Assembly: GCA_002923375.1 (NCBI GenBank)
Contig: BEIJ01000001.1
Coordinates: 992,001 to 1,056,000, forward strand
Source of the DNA: a bacterium HR33
GTDB lineage: Bacteria; Gemmatimonadota; Gemmatimonadetes; Gemmatimonadales; GWC2-71-9
DNA length: 64,000 bases
Direction: 5' to 3'
Every line of letters starts with the position of its first letter. Position 1 is the stretch's first letter. The translations under genes and the position numbers were made by a program. This document shows, piece by piece, positions 16,996 to 24,973 of this stretch. The notes beneath the pieces are model-generated. The model saw only the letters and a list, made by a program, of their open reading frames with translations. It made no database searches and had not been told where the DNA came from.

Positions 16996-17817
16996 ATGGA
17001 GATCCGGTCACCCTTTCAGCTGACCCCTTGGGTGCGGCGCCTGCTGGCGGCGAATGCGGTGGTCTACCTGCTGACCATAACGGTCTTTACCGGCCCCTGG
17101 GTTTTCGAAACCTTTGCTTTTTCTCCCGGGGGCGCGGCAAGCAGGCCCTGGACTTTCTTCACCTACATGTTCTTGCACCTCGGGCTGTTGCACCTGGCGT
17201 TCAACCTGCTGATGCTCTTCTTCTTCGGCCCCGCGGTGGAAGAGCGGATGGGCAGCTCGGCCTTCATCAGATACTACACGATCTGCGGTTTGGGCGGAGC
17301 GATCTTCTCATTCGTGATCGCCCTTTTCGTTCCGGTGGCGCCGTTCGTGGGCGCCTCCGGGGCGGTTTTCGGGGTGGCGCTCGCCTTCGCTTTGAATTGG
17401 CCCAACGCGCCGATATTCGTTTTCCCCCTTCCGGTCCCCATTCCGGCCAAATGGCTGGTGATCGTGCTGGCGACCATCGATCTGGCGCTGGCTATTAGCG
17501 GTGCCCGCGACGGCGTGGCCCATTTGGCGCATCTGGGCGGTTTCCTGTTCGGGTTCCTCTATCTTAGGGCCGGAAGGTGGTGGTCGCGGCCTGCGATACT
17601 CCCGAGCGAGCGGCGGCCGCTGGCTCCGGCTCTGAGCCCCAAGAAAGGAAAAAAGGGGAGCGAGGAGGCAGGGGAGACCCCTTCCTTGGGAGTTCGCGGC
17701 CGGATCGCCGAGGTGGATCGGTTGCTCGACAAGATTTCCGCCAGCGGAATCGACTCCCTCACCGAAGAGGAGCGGCGTTTTCTGGACGAGATCAGTCGCG
17801 AGTTGCGACATCGCTGA
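16996..17817 (+). CDS. Rhomboid family intramembrane serine protease
   Basis: This 273-residue protein has about six membrane helices. The catalytic Ser is in FVGASGAVFG (S121) and the partner His is in VAHLAHLGGFLFG (H179). HLGLLHLAFN holds the His and Asn (N70) of the oxyanion region. This is the complete rhomboid dyad. A cytoplasmic C-terminal tail of about 75 residues is Lys/Arg/Glu-rich and ends in a helical segment (IDSLTEEERRFLDEISRELRHR). Substrates are unknown. It lies 18 bases after ddl with AAGAGAG as a ribosome-binding site. Confidence 0.9.
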   Translation: MEIRSPFQLTPWVRRLLAANAVVYLLTITVFTGPWVFETFAFSPGGAASRPWTFFTYMFLHLGLLHLAFNLLMLFFFGPAVEERMGSSAFIRYYTICGLGGAIFSFVIALFVPVAPFVGASGAVFGVALAFALNWPNAPIFVFPLPVPIPAKWLVIVLATIDLALAISGARDGVAHLAHLGGFLFGFLYLRAGRWWSRPAILPSERRPLAPALSPKKGKKGSEEAGETPSLGVRGRIAEVDRLLDKISASGIDSLTEEERRFLDEISRELRHR

Positions 17818-17823
17818 CGCAAG

Positions 17824-18327
17824 ATGCCTCCCCGCATTTTGGTAAAACAGGGTGACATCACTTCCTACAAGGGTGACGCGATAGTCAACGCGGCGAACAA
17901 CCGGCTCAAGCTCGGCGCGGGGGTGGCGGGCGCCATACGCAAGGCGGGCGGTCCTTCCATTCAAGAGGAGTGCGACCGGCACGGCCCGATCAAAGTGGGG
18001 GAAGCCGCCATCACCGGCGCCGGCAGACTGCCGGTGAAGTTCGTCATTCATGCCGCCGCAATGGGAGACGAGCCGGTTTCCGAGCGCTCCATTAGAGAAG
18101 CCACGCTGGCGAGTCTCCGGCTCGCGGCCAAGCACGGGGTGAAGAGAATCGCCTTCCCGATTCTCGGCTCCGGAGTCGCGGGGTTCGACTTCAAGCGGGC
18201 GGCGGAAATCATGTTGGACGCGGTGCGCAGTTCTCCGGAAGCCCAGCAGCTGGAGGAGATAGTCTTTTACGGGTTTCTCCCCCGCGACGCCGAAATCCTC
18301 AAAGAACTGGTGGACTCGGCAAAGTAA
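17824..18327 (+). CDS. Macro domain protein (ADP-ribose binding or hydrolysing)
   Basis: This 167-residue protein is a single macro domain. It has VKQGDITSYKGDAIVNAANNRLKLGAGVAGAIRKAGG at the N-terminus, which includes the NAAN ADP-ribose contact and the glycine-rich loop. FPILGSGVAGF further on supplies the second ligand loop. Similar stand-alone proteins remove ADP-ribose or O-acetyl groups from ADP-ribose. It sits 6 bases after the rhomboid gene. Confidence 0.9.
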   Translation: MPPRILVKQGDITSYKGDAIVNAANNRLKLGAGVAGAIRKAGGPSIQEECDRHGPIKVGEAAITGAGRLPVKFVIHAAAMGDEPVSERSIREATLASLRLAAKHGVKRIAFPILGSGVAGFDFKRAAEIMLDAVRSSPEAQQLEEIVFYGFLPRDAEILKELVDSAK

Positions 18328-18356
18328 TTGCGCTTCCGGAGGCGGGATTACAAATT

Positions 18357-19313
18357 GTGACCGCCTCCATGCTCGTCGACCTCGTACCCGAGTTTCTAGC
18401 CGTGCTCGAGGCGCGGAACCCGACGGAGGCGTATCGCCGCTATCTCGAATCCCACCGGCCGGTGCTGGAAGCCTACTGGCACAACTACATACTGGACCTC
18501 GACTCTCCCCATGCGGAGGACGTGATCGGCCGGGCTCTGGCCGCGGATCGAAGAGATCTGCAGGCGCTCCTCCAGTGTGTCGATATCAAGAGCCTTGCGG
18601 AGGAGGCGGTAAGGCGCTGCGAAGACGCGTTCGAGCCGGACTGCCCGTTCGACGTTTACTTGATGGTGGGAGTCGGCGGTGCCAATGCCGGAGAGCTGGT
18701 AGTCGCAGGCCGGGGGATCGCTTTTGTCTGCCTGGAACACTTCACCGGGCGCCCCAATCCCGAAACCTACGGGTTGGGTTTGTCACCCAAGCTGATGCAG
18801 CTGTGGATCGCGCACGAGGTGGCCCACGTGGTTCGCTACACCTCGCCCGCCAGCCGCAGCGAGATGGCCCGCCTGGTCGAGCAGGCGGGAGGGTCCTACG
18901 ACTACTGGGAGACGGGGAGCCGGGCAACTTTGAGAGAGCTGTTGGTCAACGAAGGACTGGCGGTGGCAGCCTCGCGCGCGGCGATCCCCGGGTTCGAGCC
19001 CTGGGATTATCTGGGCTACACCAGGCGGCAGTACCGCAGGTTGCGGGAACTGGACGCCTTCCTGCGCAGAGTGACGGAACCGGAGCTGGAACTGACCGGG
19101 TTGGGCTACCGGCTGCGTTACTTGGCGGGCGGTGCTACTCCGGCGGCGCGGCTGGTAGGCGGAAGAGTCATCCCCGAACGCGCCGGGTACTACCTGGGTC
19201 TCAGGATGGTGGAGCCGGCGGTCAGCGAGTTGGGCATTGCAGCGGCGCTGCGCGCTTCGGCGGGGGAGCTGCGGGAGGTGGAAGAGCGCGCGGGAGGGGC
19301 GCAGACGGCGTGA
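18357..19313 (+). CDS. Predicted HEXXH metalloprotease-like protein (DUF2268-like)
   Basis: This 318-residue protein contains LWIAHEVAHVVRYTSP at about residues 149-164, a zinc-protease HEXXH motif. A later LVNEGLAVAASR segment could supply the third ligand, and a C-terminal PERAGYYLGLRMVE motif resembles DUF2268 predicted Zn proteases. No signal peptide is evident, so it is probably cytoplasmic. The start could be GTG at 18357, with GGAGG 15 bases upstream, or ATG at 18369. Substrate unknown. Confidence 0.68.
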   Translation: MTASMLVDLVPEFLAVLEARNPTEAYRRYLESHRPVLEAYWHNYILDLDSPHAEDVIGRALAADRRDLQALLQCVDIKSLAEEAVRRCEDAFEPDCPFDVYLMVGVGGANAGELVVAGRGIAFVCLEHFTGRPNPETYGLGLSPKLMQLWIAHEVAHVVRYTSPASRSEMARLVEQAGGSYDYWETGSRATLRELLVNEGLAVAASRAAIPGFEPWDYLGYTRRQYRRLRELDAFLRRVTEPELELTGLGYRLRYLAGGATPAARLVGGRVIPERAGYYLGLRMVEPAVSELGIAAALRASAGELREVEERAGGAQTA

Positions 19314-19516
19314 AAGAACCCGGAACGGCACCGGAGCGGCGGCGCAACCTTACGCTCAGGGAATTACTCGACGAGCTGTTGCTTCACGTACGAGCGGTGG
19401 CCCGGCGCTCCTCTACGATGAGCCCGGAGGAGCTGGAGTACGCCCAGCAGCGGCTGGAGTGGCTGGCGGACGAGATCTGGCGCAGCGCCGCCGGTGGCGA
19501 CGACTGGTCGGTCTAA
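19310..19516 (+). CDS. Small conserved-looking protein of unknown function
   Basis: A 68-codon frame begins with a GTG overlapping the previous stop (GTGA). The product is mostly helical and charged (RRNLTLRELLDELLLHVRAVARR, then SPEELEYAQQRLEWLADEIW), with no signal or membrane segment. I recognise no family. Tight overlap and strand agreement support translation with the HEXXH gene. It converges with mnmE 4 bases downstream. Confidence 0.6.
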   Translation: MKEPGTAPERRRNLTLRELLDELLLHVRAVARRSSTMSPEELEYAQQRLEWLADEIWRSAAGGDDWSV

Positions 19517-19520
19517 AAGC

Positions 19521-20873
19521 TCACTTCCCGACGCAAAACGTACTGAACACCCGGTCGAGAATGTCCTCGGTGCTCACCACGCCGATAAGTTCTTCCAGCG
19601 CGGCGACCGCGGCCCGCAGGTGAGTCGCCGCCACCGCCGCCTCGATCCCTTCCCGCCGCGCCCGAACGAAAGACTCGACCTCCTCCAGAGCCCGCTCCAA
19701 GGCGAGGCGGTGCCGCTCCCGGGTGACCAGTTCTGCGAGATCGCCCCCGCCTGCCAGTCCCGAAAAGGCCCGCTCCGCCAGCCGGTCCCGCAGTCGATCC
19801 AAGCCGGTACCGCTGAGCGCCGAGACCCAAAGCTCCGCCGCTTCCGGCGGAGGAAGCTCATCGATCGGAACCAGGTCCGCCTTGGTTCGCACGATCAAGA
19901 CCCGATCGCCCAACTCCTCCACGAACCTCTTTTCTTCCGGCTCCAAATCCCGGCCCGCCTCGACGCAAAACAAAACCAGATCTGCGGCCCGGAGGTAGCG
20001 GCGGCTCACTTCTATCCCCAGCTTCTCCACCCGATCTTCGGATTCCCGCAGGCCGGCGGTGTCCACCAGCCTGAAGGGAAAGCCCCCGCAACTCGCCATC
20101 GCCTCGATCGCGTCCCTGGTGGTCCCCGGAATTTCGGTCACTATGGCTCGCTCGCTTCCCAGAAGCGCGTTGAACAGCGAAGACTTCCCGGCGTTGGGCC
20201 GGCCGGCGATCACCACCAAGGCTCCTTCCCGCAGCTTTTCGCCGTCCGCCGCAGTGGCCAAAAGGCCCCTCAAAGCCTCGAGCAGCGCTGTAGCTGCAGC
20301 CTCCACGCGTTGCGGGGGAACCGGCCCGCTGTCCTCCTCGGGAAAATCGATGTCGTAGCTGACCAGGGCTTCCAATTCCAGCACTTGTTCTCTCAGCTGT
20401 TCGATCCTACGCGAAAGTCCCCGGTCGAGCTGCCGTAGCGCCGCCCGCCGCTGGGCGGGGGTGGCGGCGTCGATTACGTCGGCAACCGCTTCCGCCTGTA
20501 TGAGATCGAGTTTGCCGTTGAGCACCGCCCGCCGGGTGAACTCCCCCGGTGCGGCTTGGCGCGCCCCGGCCGCGAACAGAGCAGCCAGCACACCCGCGGG
20601 AACCAACAGCCCGCCGTGAGTTCCGATCTCCACCATATCTTCCCCGGTGTATGAAGCGGGGGCGGCGAAGACGGTATAGAGCACCTGGTCCAGAATCTCT
20701 CCGGTTCTCGGATCCACCGCTTTGGCTCTGCGCGCCCTGCGGTACGGCTGGGGGTTGAACGGCTGGAGGACTTTCGCCGCCACCGCGTGGCAGCCCCGCC
20801 CCGAGACTCGAATCAGCGCTATGGCGGATCTCCCGGGCGGTGTTGCAACGGCGGCTATGACATCGGTGAGCAT
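19521..20873 (-). CDS. mnmE: tRNA uridine-5-carboxymethylaminomethyl modification GTPase MnmE
   Basis: This 450-residue protein has the N-terminal tetrahydrofolate-binding domain (TDVIAAVATPPGRSAIALIRVSG), a helical domain and an inserted GTPase domain. The GTPase has G1 AGRPNAGKSSLFNAL (about residue 220), DTAGLRESEDRVEKLGI and TKADLV. The C-terminus ends FCVGK, retaining the catalytic Cys of the C-(I/V/L)-G-K motif. With MnmG (not in the window) it modifies wobble uridines. It is the last gene of the leftward group from the origin, 10 bases after yidC. Confidence 0.96.
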   Translation of the reverse strand: MLTDVIAAVATPPGRSAIALIRVSGRGCHAVAAKVLQPFNPQPYRRARRAKAVDPRTGEILDQVLYTVFAAPASYTGEDMVEIGTHGGLLVPAGVLAALFAAGARQAAPGEFTRRAVLNGKLDLIQAEAVADVIDAATPAQRRAALRQLDRGLSRRIEQLREQVLELEALVSYDIDFPEEDSGPVPPQRVEAAATALLEALRGLLATAADGEKLREGALVVIAGRPNAGKSSLFNALLGSERAIVTEIPGTTRDAIEAMASCGGFPFRLVDTAGLRESEDRVEKLGIEVSRRYLRAADLVLFCVEAGRDLEPEEKRFVEELGDRVLIVRTKADLVPIDELPPPEAAELWVSALSGTGLDRLRDRLAERAFSGLAGGGDLAELVTRERHRLALERALEEVESFVRARREGIEAAVAATHLRAAVAALEELIGVVSTEDILDRVFSTFCVGK

Positions 20874-20883
20874 CCGGGACGCA

Positions 20884-22521
20884 CTACGGCGACTTTCCCT
20901 GCCGCTTCATCCTTTCTCGGGCGATGAGCCACTGCTGGGGGATCGAGGCGATGTTGCTGACCGCGTAATACAGGTTCAACCCGGAAGAGAAGTTGGCGAA
21001 AAGCACGGTGAACATCACCGGCATCACATAGAGCATCATCTTGGCCTGAGGATTGGGCGGCACGCCGATCTGGCCGATCTTGGTCACCGCGTACATCGAG
21101 AGTCCCATGATCAGAGGTATCACGTAATAGGGATCGGCGCGGGAAAGATCCGGCAACCAGAGAAAAGGCACTCCCCGAAACTCTATGGTGTTGGCAAAGA
21201 CGAAGAACAGGGCGAACAGCACGGGCATCGGAATCAGCATCGGAAGGCAGCCGCCGAAGGGGTTGACCCCGTGCTCCTTGTAAAGCTTCATGAGCTCCTG
21301 CTGGAGCTTCTGCGGATCCTTCTTGTAACGCTCCTGCAGCGCCTTCATCTGCGGCTGAATGGCCTGCATCGCCATGCTGGAGCGCATGGCTTTCTGGTTG
21401 AGGGGCCACAAGACCACCCGCACCGCGATTCCGAACAGCACCAATACCCAGCCGTACGGCAGCTTCAACGTGTCGTGCATCCACAGCAAGATGTGCACGA
21501 TCAGGATGGCGAAGGGCCGGATTATGGGCCGGAAGATCCACCCGTAAGGATTGACGTCCTCCAGATCGTGGCCGATCCTGGCCAACCGGCGGTATTCCTG
21601 GGGACCAACGTAAACCTCGTGCTCGAAGACCCCTCCCGGTGCCGCCAGCGATGCGGTCACGTAGGCCCGATTGGCATACCGGCCCGAGCGCTCTCCTCCC
21701 ACCGCCACCGCACCGCCCAAACGCGGGCGGTCAGGGACGCGGGTGAGAATGGCTGCCAGGAAGTACTTGGATTTTATAGCCACCCAGTCGAACGGGCCGG
21801 ACAGTTCCTCTCGCTCACCCGGCTCCAGGGAACTGAAGTTTACGCTTTCGGTGCGGTTCGCCTTGGTTACCACCGCGTAGGAGCGAAAATCGTACACGCT
21901 GTCGGCCTCCACGCTCCGCAGCCTGGGCCCCATGCGGATCAGGACCAGAGCTCCCGAAGCGACTCCCGAGATCTGGCCGGTGACGCTGAAGAGATAGCTC
22001 TGCGGCATGAACCGATGGACCAGCCGCACGGTGACCGGGCCCTGAGCCGCGGTCCACACCAGTTCGGCTCCTCCGCTATCGACTTCCAGGGCGCGGCTCG
22101 AGGGCTCGAACCTCCAACTCTTAAGCGGCAGCGTGTCCCGACCTACTACCAGCAGGTAAGCTAGGAAGTCCCCGTCTTGGGGAAGCAGTTGAGCCGGCCC
22201 CGAATCGCCGGGTGAAAACGAGCGATAGGTTTTTAGCGTGGCACCGACGAGCTTGGCACCTCGGGTCGAAAAGGCCAGCCGGTAAAGGGGCGACTCGACG
22301 ATGACCGTGTCGGCGGGGAAGGTGTCTTGACGCTGAAGGGTCACTGGCGGCGCTTCGATCGCCGCTGCTGGTGCCGGCGGCTGGCGGGTCGGGGCGGCGG
22401 TGGTGTCGGTGGCGGTGGTATCGCCGGTTTGGGAAACTGGGGGCTGCGGCGGAAAAATGATCGCCGGCAGTATGGCCACGATCATCGCCAGCAGAATGGC
22501 AAGCAGCGTGCGCCGTTCCAT
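20884..22521 (-). CDS. yidC: Membrane protein insertase YidC
   Basis: This 545-residue protein has an N-terminal membrane helix (LLAILLAMIVAILPAIIF), a large periplasmic domain of about 300 residues with proline-rich linker, and the conserved C-terminal insertase core. In the core are LPYGWVLVLFGIAVRVVLWPLNQKAMRSS with the hydrophilic-groove Arg, and FGGCLPMLIPMPVLFALFFVF. The long periplasmic domain indicates the diderm-type protein. It lies 12 bases after yidD in the usual origin-proximal cluster. Confidence 0.96.
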   Translation of the reverse strand: MERRTLLAILLAMIVAILPAIIFPPQPPVSQTGDTTATDTTAAPTRQPPAPAAAIEAPPVTLQRQDTFPADTVIVESPLYRLAFSTRGAKLVGATLKTYRSFSPGDSGPAQLLPQDGDFLAYLLVVGRDTLPLKSWRFEPSSRALEVDSGGAELVWTAAQGPVTVRLVHRFMPQSYLFSVTGQISGVASGALVLIRMGPRLRSVEADSVYDFRSYAVVTKANRTESVNFSSLEPGEREELSGPFDWVAIKSKYFLAAILTRVPDRPRLGGAVAVGGERSGRYANRAYVTASLAAPGGVFEHEVYVGPQEYRRLARIGHDLEDVNPYGWIFRPIIRPFAILIVHILLWMHDTLKLPYGWVLVLFGIAVRVVLWPLNQKAMRSSMAMQAIQPQMKALQERYKKDPQKLQQELMKLYKEHGVNPFGGCLPMLIPMPVLFALFFVFANTIEFRGVPFLWLPDLSRADPYYVIPLIMGLSMYAVTKIGQIGVPPNPQAKMMLYVMPVMFTVLFANFSSGLNLYYAVSNIASIPQQWLIARERMKRQGKSP

Positions 22522-22533
22522 TTTCCGCTGCGG

Positions 22534-22746
22534 TTACGGGACCGGGTCGTACCCGCCCGCGCGGAACGGGTGGCAGCGCAACAGTCGCTTGAGACCCAGC
22601 CATCCGCCCCGGAGAGCGCCGTAGCGGAGCACGGCCTCCAGTGCGTAGGCAGAGCAGCTGGGTACGTAGCGACAGGGGGAGGGGAATGGAGAGGCCGCCA
22701 GCTGGTATGCCCTGATGGCCGCAGCCATCAGTCGTCTAGGCAGCAT
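22534..22746 (-). CDS. yidD: Membrane protein insertion efficiency factor YidD
   Basis: The 70-residue product starts [20 protein letters not shown] and contains [19 protein letters not shown] and [19 protein letters not shown], the full YidD signature with its conserved cysteines. I chose the ATG at 22746 because it lies 2 bases after the rnpA stop and gives the normal length. A further upstream in-frame ATG would lie inside rnpA. Confidence 0.93.
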   Translation of the reverse strand: MLPRRLMAAAIRAYQLAASPFPSPCRYVPSCSAYALEAVLRYGALRGGWLGLKRLLRCHPFRAGGYDPVP

Positions 22747-22748
22747 GT

Positions 22749-23174
22749 TTATCCGGTAAGCGAACGCGCCCATCGCTCCAAGACCGCCTCCAATTCGTCC
22801 CAATCGGCCCCGTATGCCTCCGGTTTGGAGCGCACTACGAGATCGATTGCGGGGAGATCGGGCAGAATGCGGCGCCGCGCGATCTCCCTCAGCCGGCGCC
22901 TGAGCCGGTTACGCGCTACGACCGTGTTTTGAAATCGCGGCACGATCAGACCCAGGCGCGGATGACCCACTTGATTTCCTTTCCAGTACAGCTCGATCAG
23001 GGGAGTGCGGAAGCGGCGCCCTTGGTGGAGCACCGCCCGCAAATCGGACTGACGGGCCAGCCGCCAACTGCGCGGAAAGCGCTCCCGTCTCAGGGCGCGT
23101 GCTTGGACGGCAGGCGAACTGCCAAGCGCTTGCGCCCCTTCTTTCGCCTGCGACTCAAGACCTTCCTGCCCCAT
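22749..23174 (-). CDS. rnpA: Ribonuclease P protein component
   Basis: The core ([22 protein letters not shown] through the RNA-binding [15 protein letters not shown] helix) is clearly RnpA, the protein subunit that helps the RNase P RNA trim tRNA 5' ends. The first ATG in frame (23174) lies inside rpmH and would give 141 residues with a 27-residue extension. No GTG or TTG occurs between it and the conserved core. A CTG overlapping the rpmH stop (CTGA, 23093-23091) would give a standard 114-residue protein. The true start is therefore unsettled. The RNA partner gene is at 27890-28281. Confidence 0.9.
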   Translation of the reverse strand: MGQEGLESQAKEGAQALGSSPAVQARALRRERFPRSWRLARQSDLRAVLHQGRRFRTPLIELYWKGNQVGHPRLGLIVPRFQNTVVARNRLRRRLREIARRRILPDLPAIDLVVRSKPEAYGADWDELEAVLERWARSLTG

Positions 23175-23248
23175 CTGGTTTTCATCCGCGCACGGAAGCC
23201 GTGCCGCCGCAAGCGCCGGCGATTGCGCGGGCGATAAGTCGGTTGCAT
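23090..23248 (-). CDS. rpmH: 50S ribosomal protein L34
   Basis: A 52-codon frame, read leftward, encodes [22 protein letters not shown] followed by [22 protein letters not shown] and a short tail. This is the complete L34 signature (normally 44-50 residues). It is the first gene of the leftward rpmH-rnpA-yidD-yidC-mnmE group and lies 131 bases from dnaA, which runs the other way. Its last 85 bases overlap the longest rnpA frame. Confidence 0.96.
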   Translation of the reverse strand: MQPTYRPRNRRRLRRHGFRARMKTRWGRKVLSRRRKKGRKRLAVRLPSKHAP

Positions 23249-23308
23249 ATGCGGTTTCTCCCTCCGTAGGGCCGGTAAGCTATCGGGGCCAGGGGTTCGG
23301 GGTCAAGG

Positions 23309-23337
23309 TTGACATTTTCGCCGGCGCGTACTACAAT
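23309..23337 (+). promoter_or_regulatory. Consensus sigma-70 promoter of dnaA
   Basis: A perfect TTGACA (23309-23314) is followed after exactly 17 bases by TACAAT (23332-23337), one mismatch from TATAAT. It lies 42 bases before the dnaA ATG and points towards it. It is the best housekeeping promoter match in the window. I found no clear DnaA box between it and dnaA. Confidence 0.85.
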
Positions 23338-23379
23338 CGTGCGCCCTACATCACCACCCACCGTGTTTAAGCGTAGCCG

Positions 23380-24762
23380 ATGGAGTTGTCAGTCAAAGAG
23401 GCATGGACCCGTCTCCTAGACAGAGCGCGACGCGAGTTGCCCGACGCCACGATCCGCACTTGGCTCGAGCCCGCGGAGGCGATAGCTCTCGACGACGGCC
23501 GGCTGGTAGTGGGCGCACCCGACCAGTTCGCCGCTGAGTGGAATTCTTCCAAGCACGCCCCGCTCCTGTCCCGGCTGGCCGAAGAGGTCCTGGGCACGCG
23601 CGTAGAAGTGGTGTTTAAGGTTCAAGAAGACCGAGTGCGCCGGCCCCAGATGGATTTCTTCGTGGCACCGCCGCCGGTAGAGTCCCCCCCTCGAAGGCGG
23701 ACCACTCCGCTCAACGAGCGTTACACCTTCAAGACTTTCGTCATCGGGAAGTCCAACGAGCTCGCAGCGGCGGCGGCTCACGCGGTGGCAGAAGCCCCTG
23801 CCAAAACGTACAACCCGCTGTTCATCTACGGCGCCACGGGACTGGGCAAAACCCACTTGATGCAGGCGATCGCCCATGCGGTGCTGGAGCGATACCCCAA
23901 CTTCCGCGTGGTTTACATGGGTGCCGAGCAGTTCATCAACGAGGTGATCGAGAGCATCCACAGCCGCACCATGCCGGAATTCCGGCGCCAGTACCGCACG
24001 GAAATCGACATGTTCTTGGTGGACGACGTGCACTTCCTGGAAGGCAAGGAGATGACCCAGGAAGAGTTCTTCCATACCTTCAACGCCCTGCACGAGGCGG
24101 GAAAGCAGATCGTACTGACCTCGGACCGGGCGCCCAAGGAAATCCCGGGCTTGGAGTCACGCCTGGTTAGCCGCTTCGAGTGGGGCATGGTGGCCGACAT
24201 CGGCCAGCCCGATCTGGAGCACCGGATTGCGATCTTGCGCAAGAAGGCCGAGCAGGACCACTTGGAACTCACCATCCCCGACGACGTATTGCGATTCATC
24301 GCGGAACACGTCCGCAGCTCGGTACGGGAACTCGAAGGCTGCATCATCAAGCTGTTGCTTTACGCCTCCTTGAAGCACCGGGAGATCTCCATCGAGCTCG
24401 CGCGGGAAGCCCTGGCCGACAAGATCAAGCCGGCAGAAGGCCAGCCCCCAGGGTCGAGCGGCCAGCGCGGCATGCCGACCTTGGATCGGGTGCAGGAAGT
24501 AGTGGCTCGCCGCTGGGGCGTGACTCCGGAAGGGTTGCGCTCCAAGGCGCGAACCAAGAGCCTCACCGTACCGCGGCAAGTCGCCATGTTCTTGGCACGA
24601 GAGATGCTCGGCATGCAACTGGTTGAAATCGGGCAAGCGTTCGGCGGGCGCGACCACTCCACCGTCATTCACAGTGTCACGAAAGTGGCGCAAGACTTGC
24701 AGCGCGACCGGCAGTTCCGAGAACGAGTGGAGGCTACCAAGCGCGAGCTGTCCGCACTTTGA
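23380..24762 (+). CDS. dnaA: Chromosomal replication initiator protein DnaA
   Basis: This 460-residue protein has domain I (EAWTRLLDRARRELPDATIRTWLEP), a short linker and an AAA+ domain with Walker A FIYGATGLGKTHLMQAIAHAV (about residues 148-168) and Walker B MFLVDDVHFLEGK. The C-terminal DNA-binding domain contains FGGRDHSTVIHSVTKV. ATP-bound DnaA opens the origin. It is transcribed away from rpmH and followed by dnaN after 211 bases, the classical origin arrangement. Confidence 0.98.
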   Translation: MELSVKEAWTRLLDRARRELPDATIRTWLEPAEAIALDDGRLVVGAPDQFAAEWNSSKHAPLLSRLAEEVLGTRVEVVFKVQEDRVRRPQMDFFVAPPPVESPPRRRTTPLNERYTFKTFVIGKSNELAAAAAHAVAEAPAKTYNPLFIYGATGLGKTHLMQAIAHAVLERYPNFRVVYMGAEQFINEVIESIHSRTMPEFRRQYRTEIDMFLVDDVHFLEGKEMTQEEFFHTFNALHEAGKQIVLTSDRAPKEIPGLESRLVSRFEWGMVADIGQPDLEHRIAILRKKAEQDHLELTIPDDVLRFIAEHVRSSVRELEGCIIKLLLYASLKHREISIELAREALADKIKPAEGQPPGSSGQRGMPTLDRVQEVVARRWGVTPEGLRSKARTKSLTVPRQVAMFLAREMLGMQLVEIGQAFGGRDHSTVIHSVTKVAQDLQRDRQFRERVEATKRELSAL

Positions 24763-24973
24763 CGGATTCAACAGGAAATGTGGAGGCACCGTGTGGAACG
24801 CTGTGGAGGTGTAGACCGAGGAGAGCTTTGTCAACTACAGATCAACACCGGTGCCGTCTAACCCACATTACCTCCAGGGCGGATACCGCTTGGCGACATC
24901 GAGTTGGGAGCTTTGTGCCACAGTCAACGCTCCCTACTAAGACTGCTGTAAAGATATTAGAATAGGGGTAGTA
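24763..24973 (+). other. Candidate replication origin between dnaA and dnaN
   Basis: This 211-base gap holds three TGTGGA motifs in one orientation at 24779-24784, 24792-24797 and 24802-24807. They match the TGTGGA part of the DnaA box TGTGGATAA. A TTGTGCCACAG element follows near 24913. An A/T-rich stretch (about 24946-24973, including AAGATATTAGAATA) precedes dnaN. The boxes are imperfect in their last three bases. The origin call rests on their clustering and on the dnaA-dnaN position. Confidence 0.5.

Noticed and set aside
20722-22164. 480-residue open frame on the plus strand opposite mnmE and yidC
   Set aside because: His/Arg/Gln-rich translation with no domain; the minus strand carries two complete conserved proteins.
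23249-23379. DnaA boxes between rpmH and dnaA
   Set aside because: No TTATCCACA-like or TGTGGA motif was seen in this gap; only the promoter is clear.
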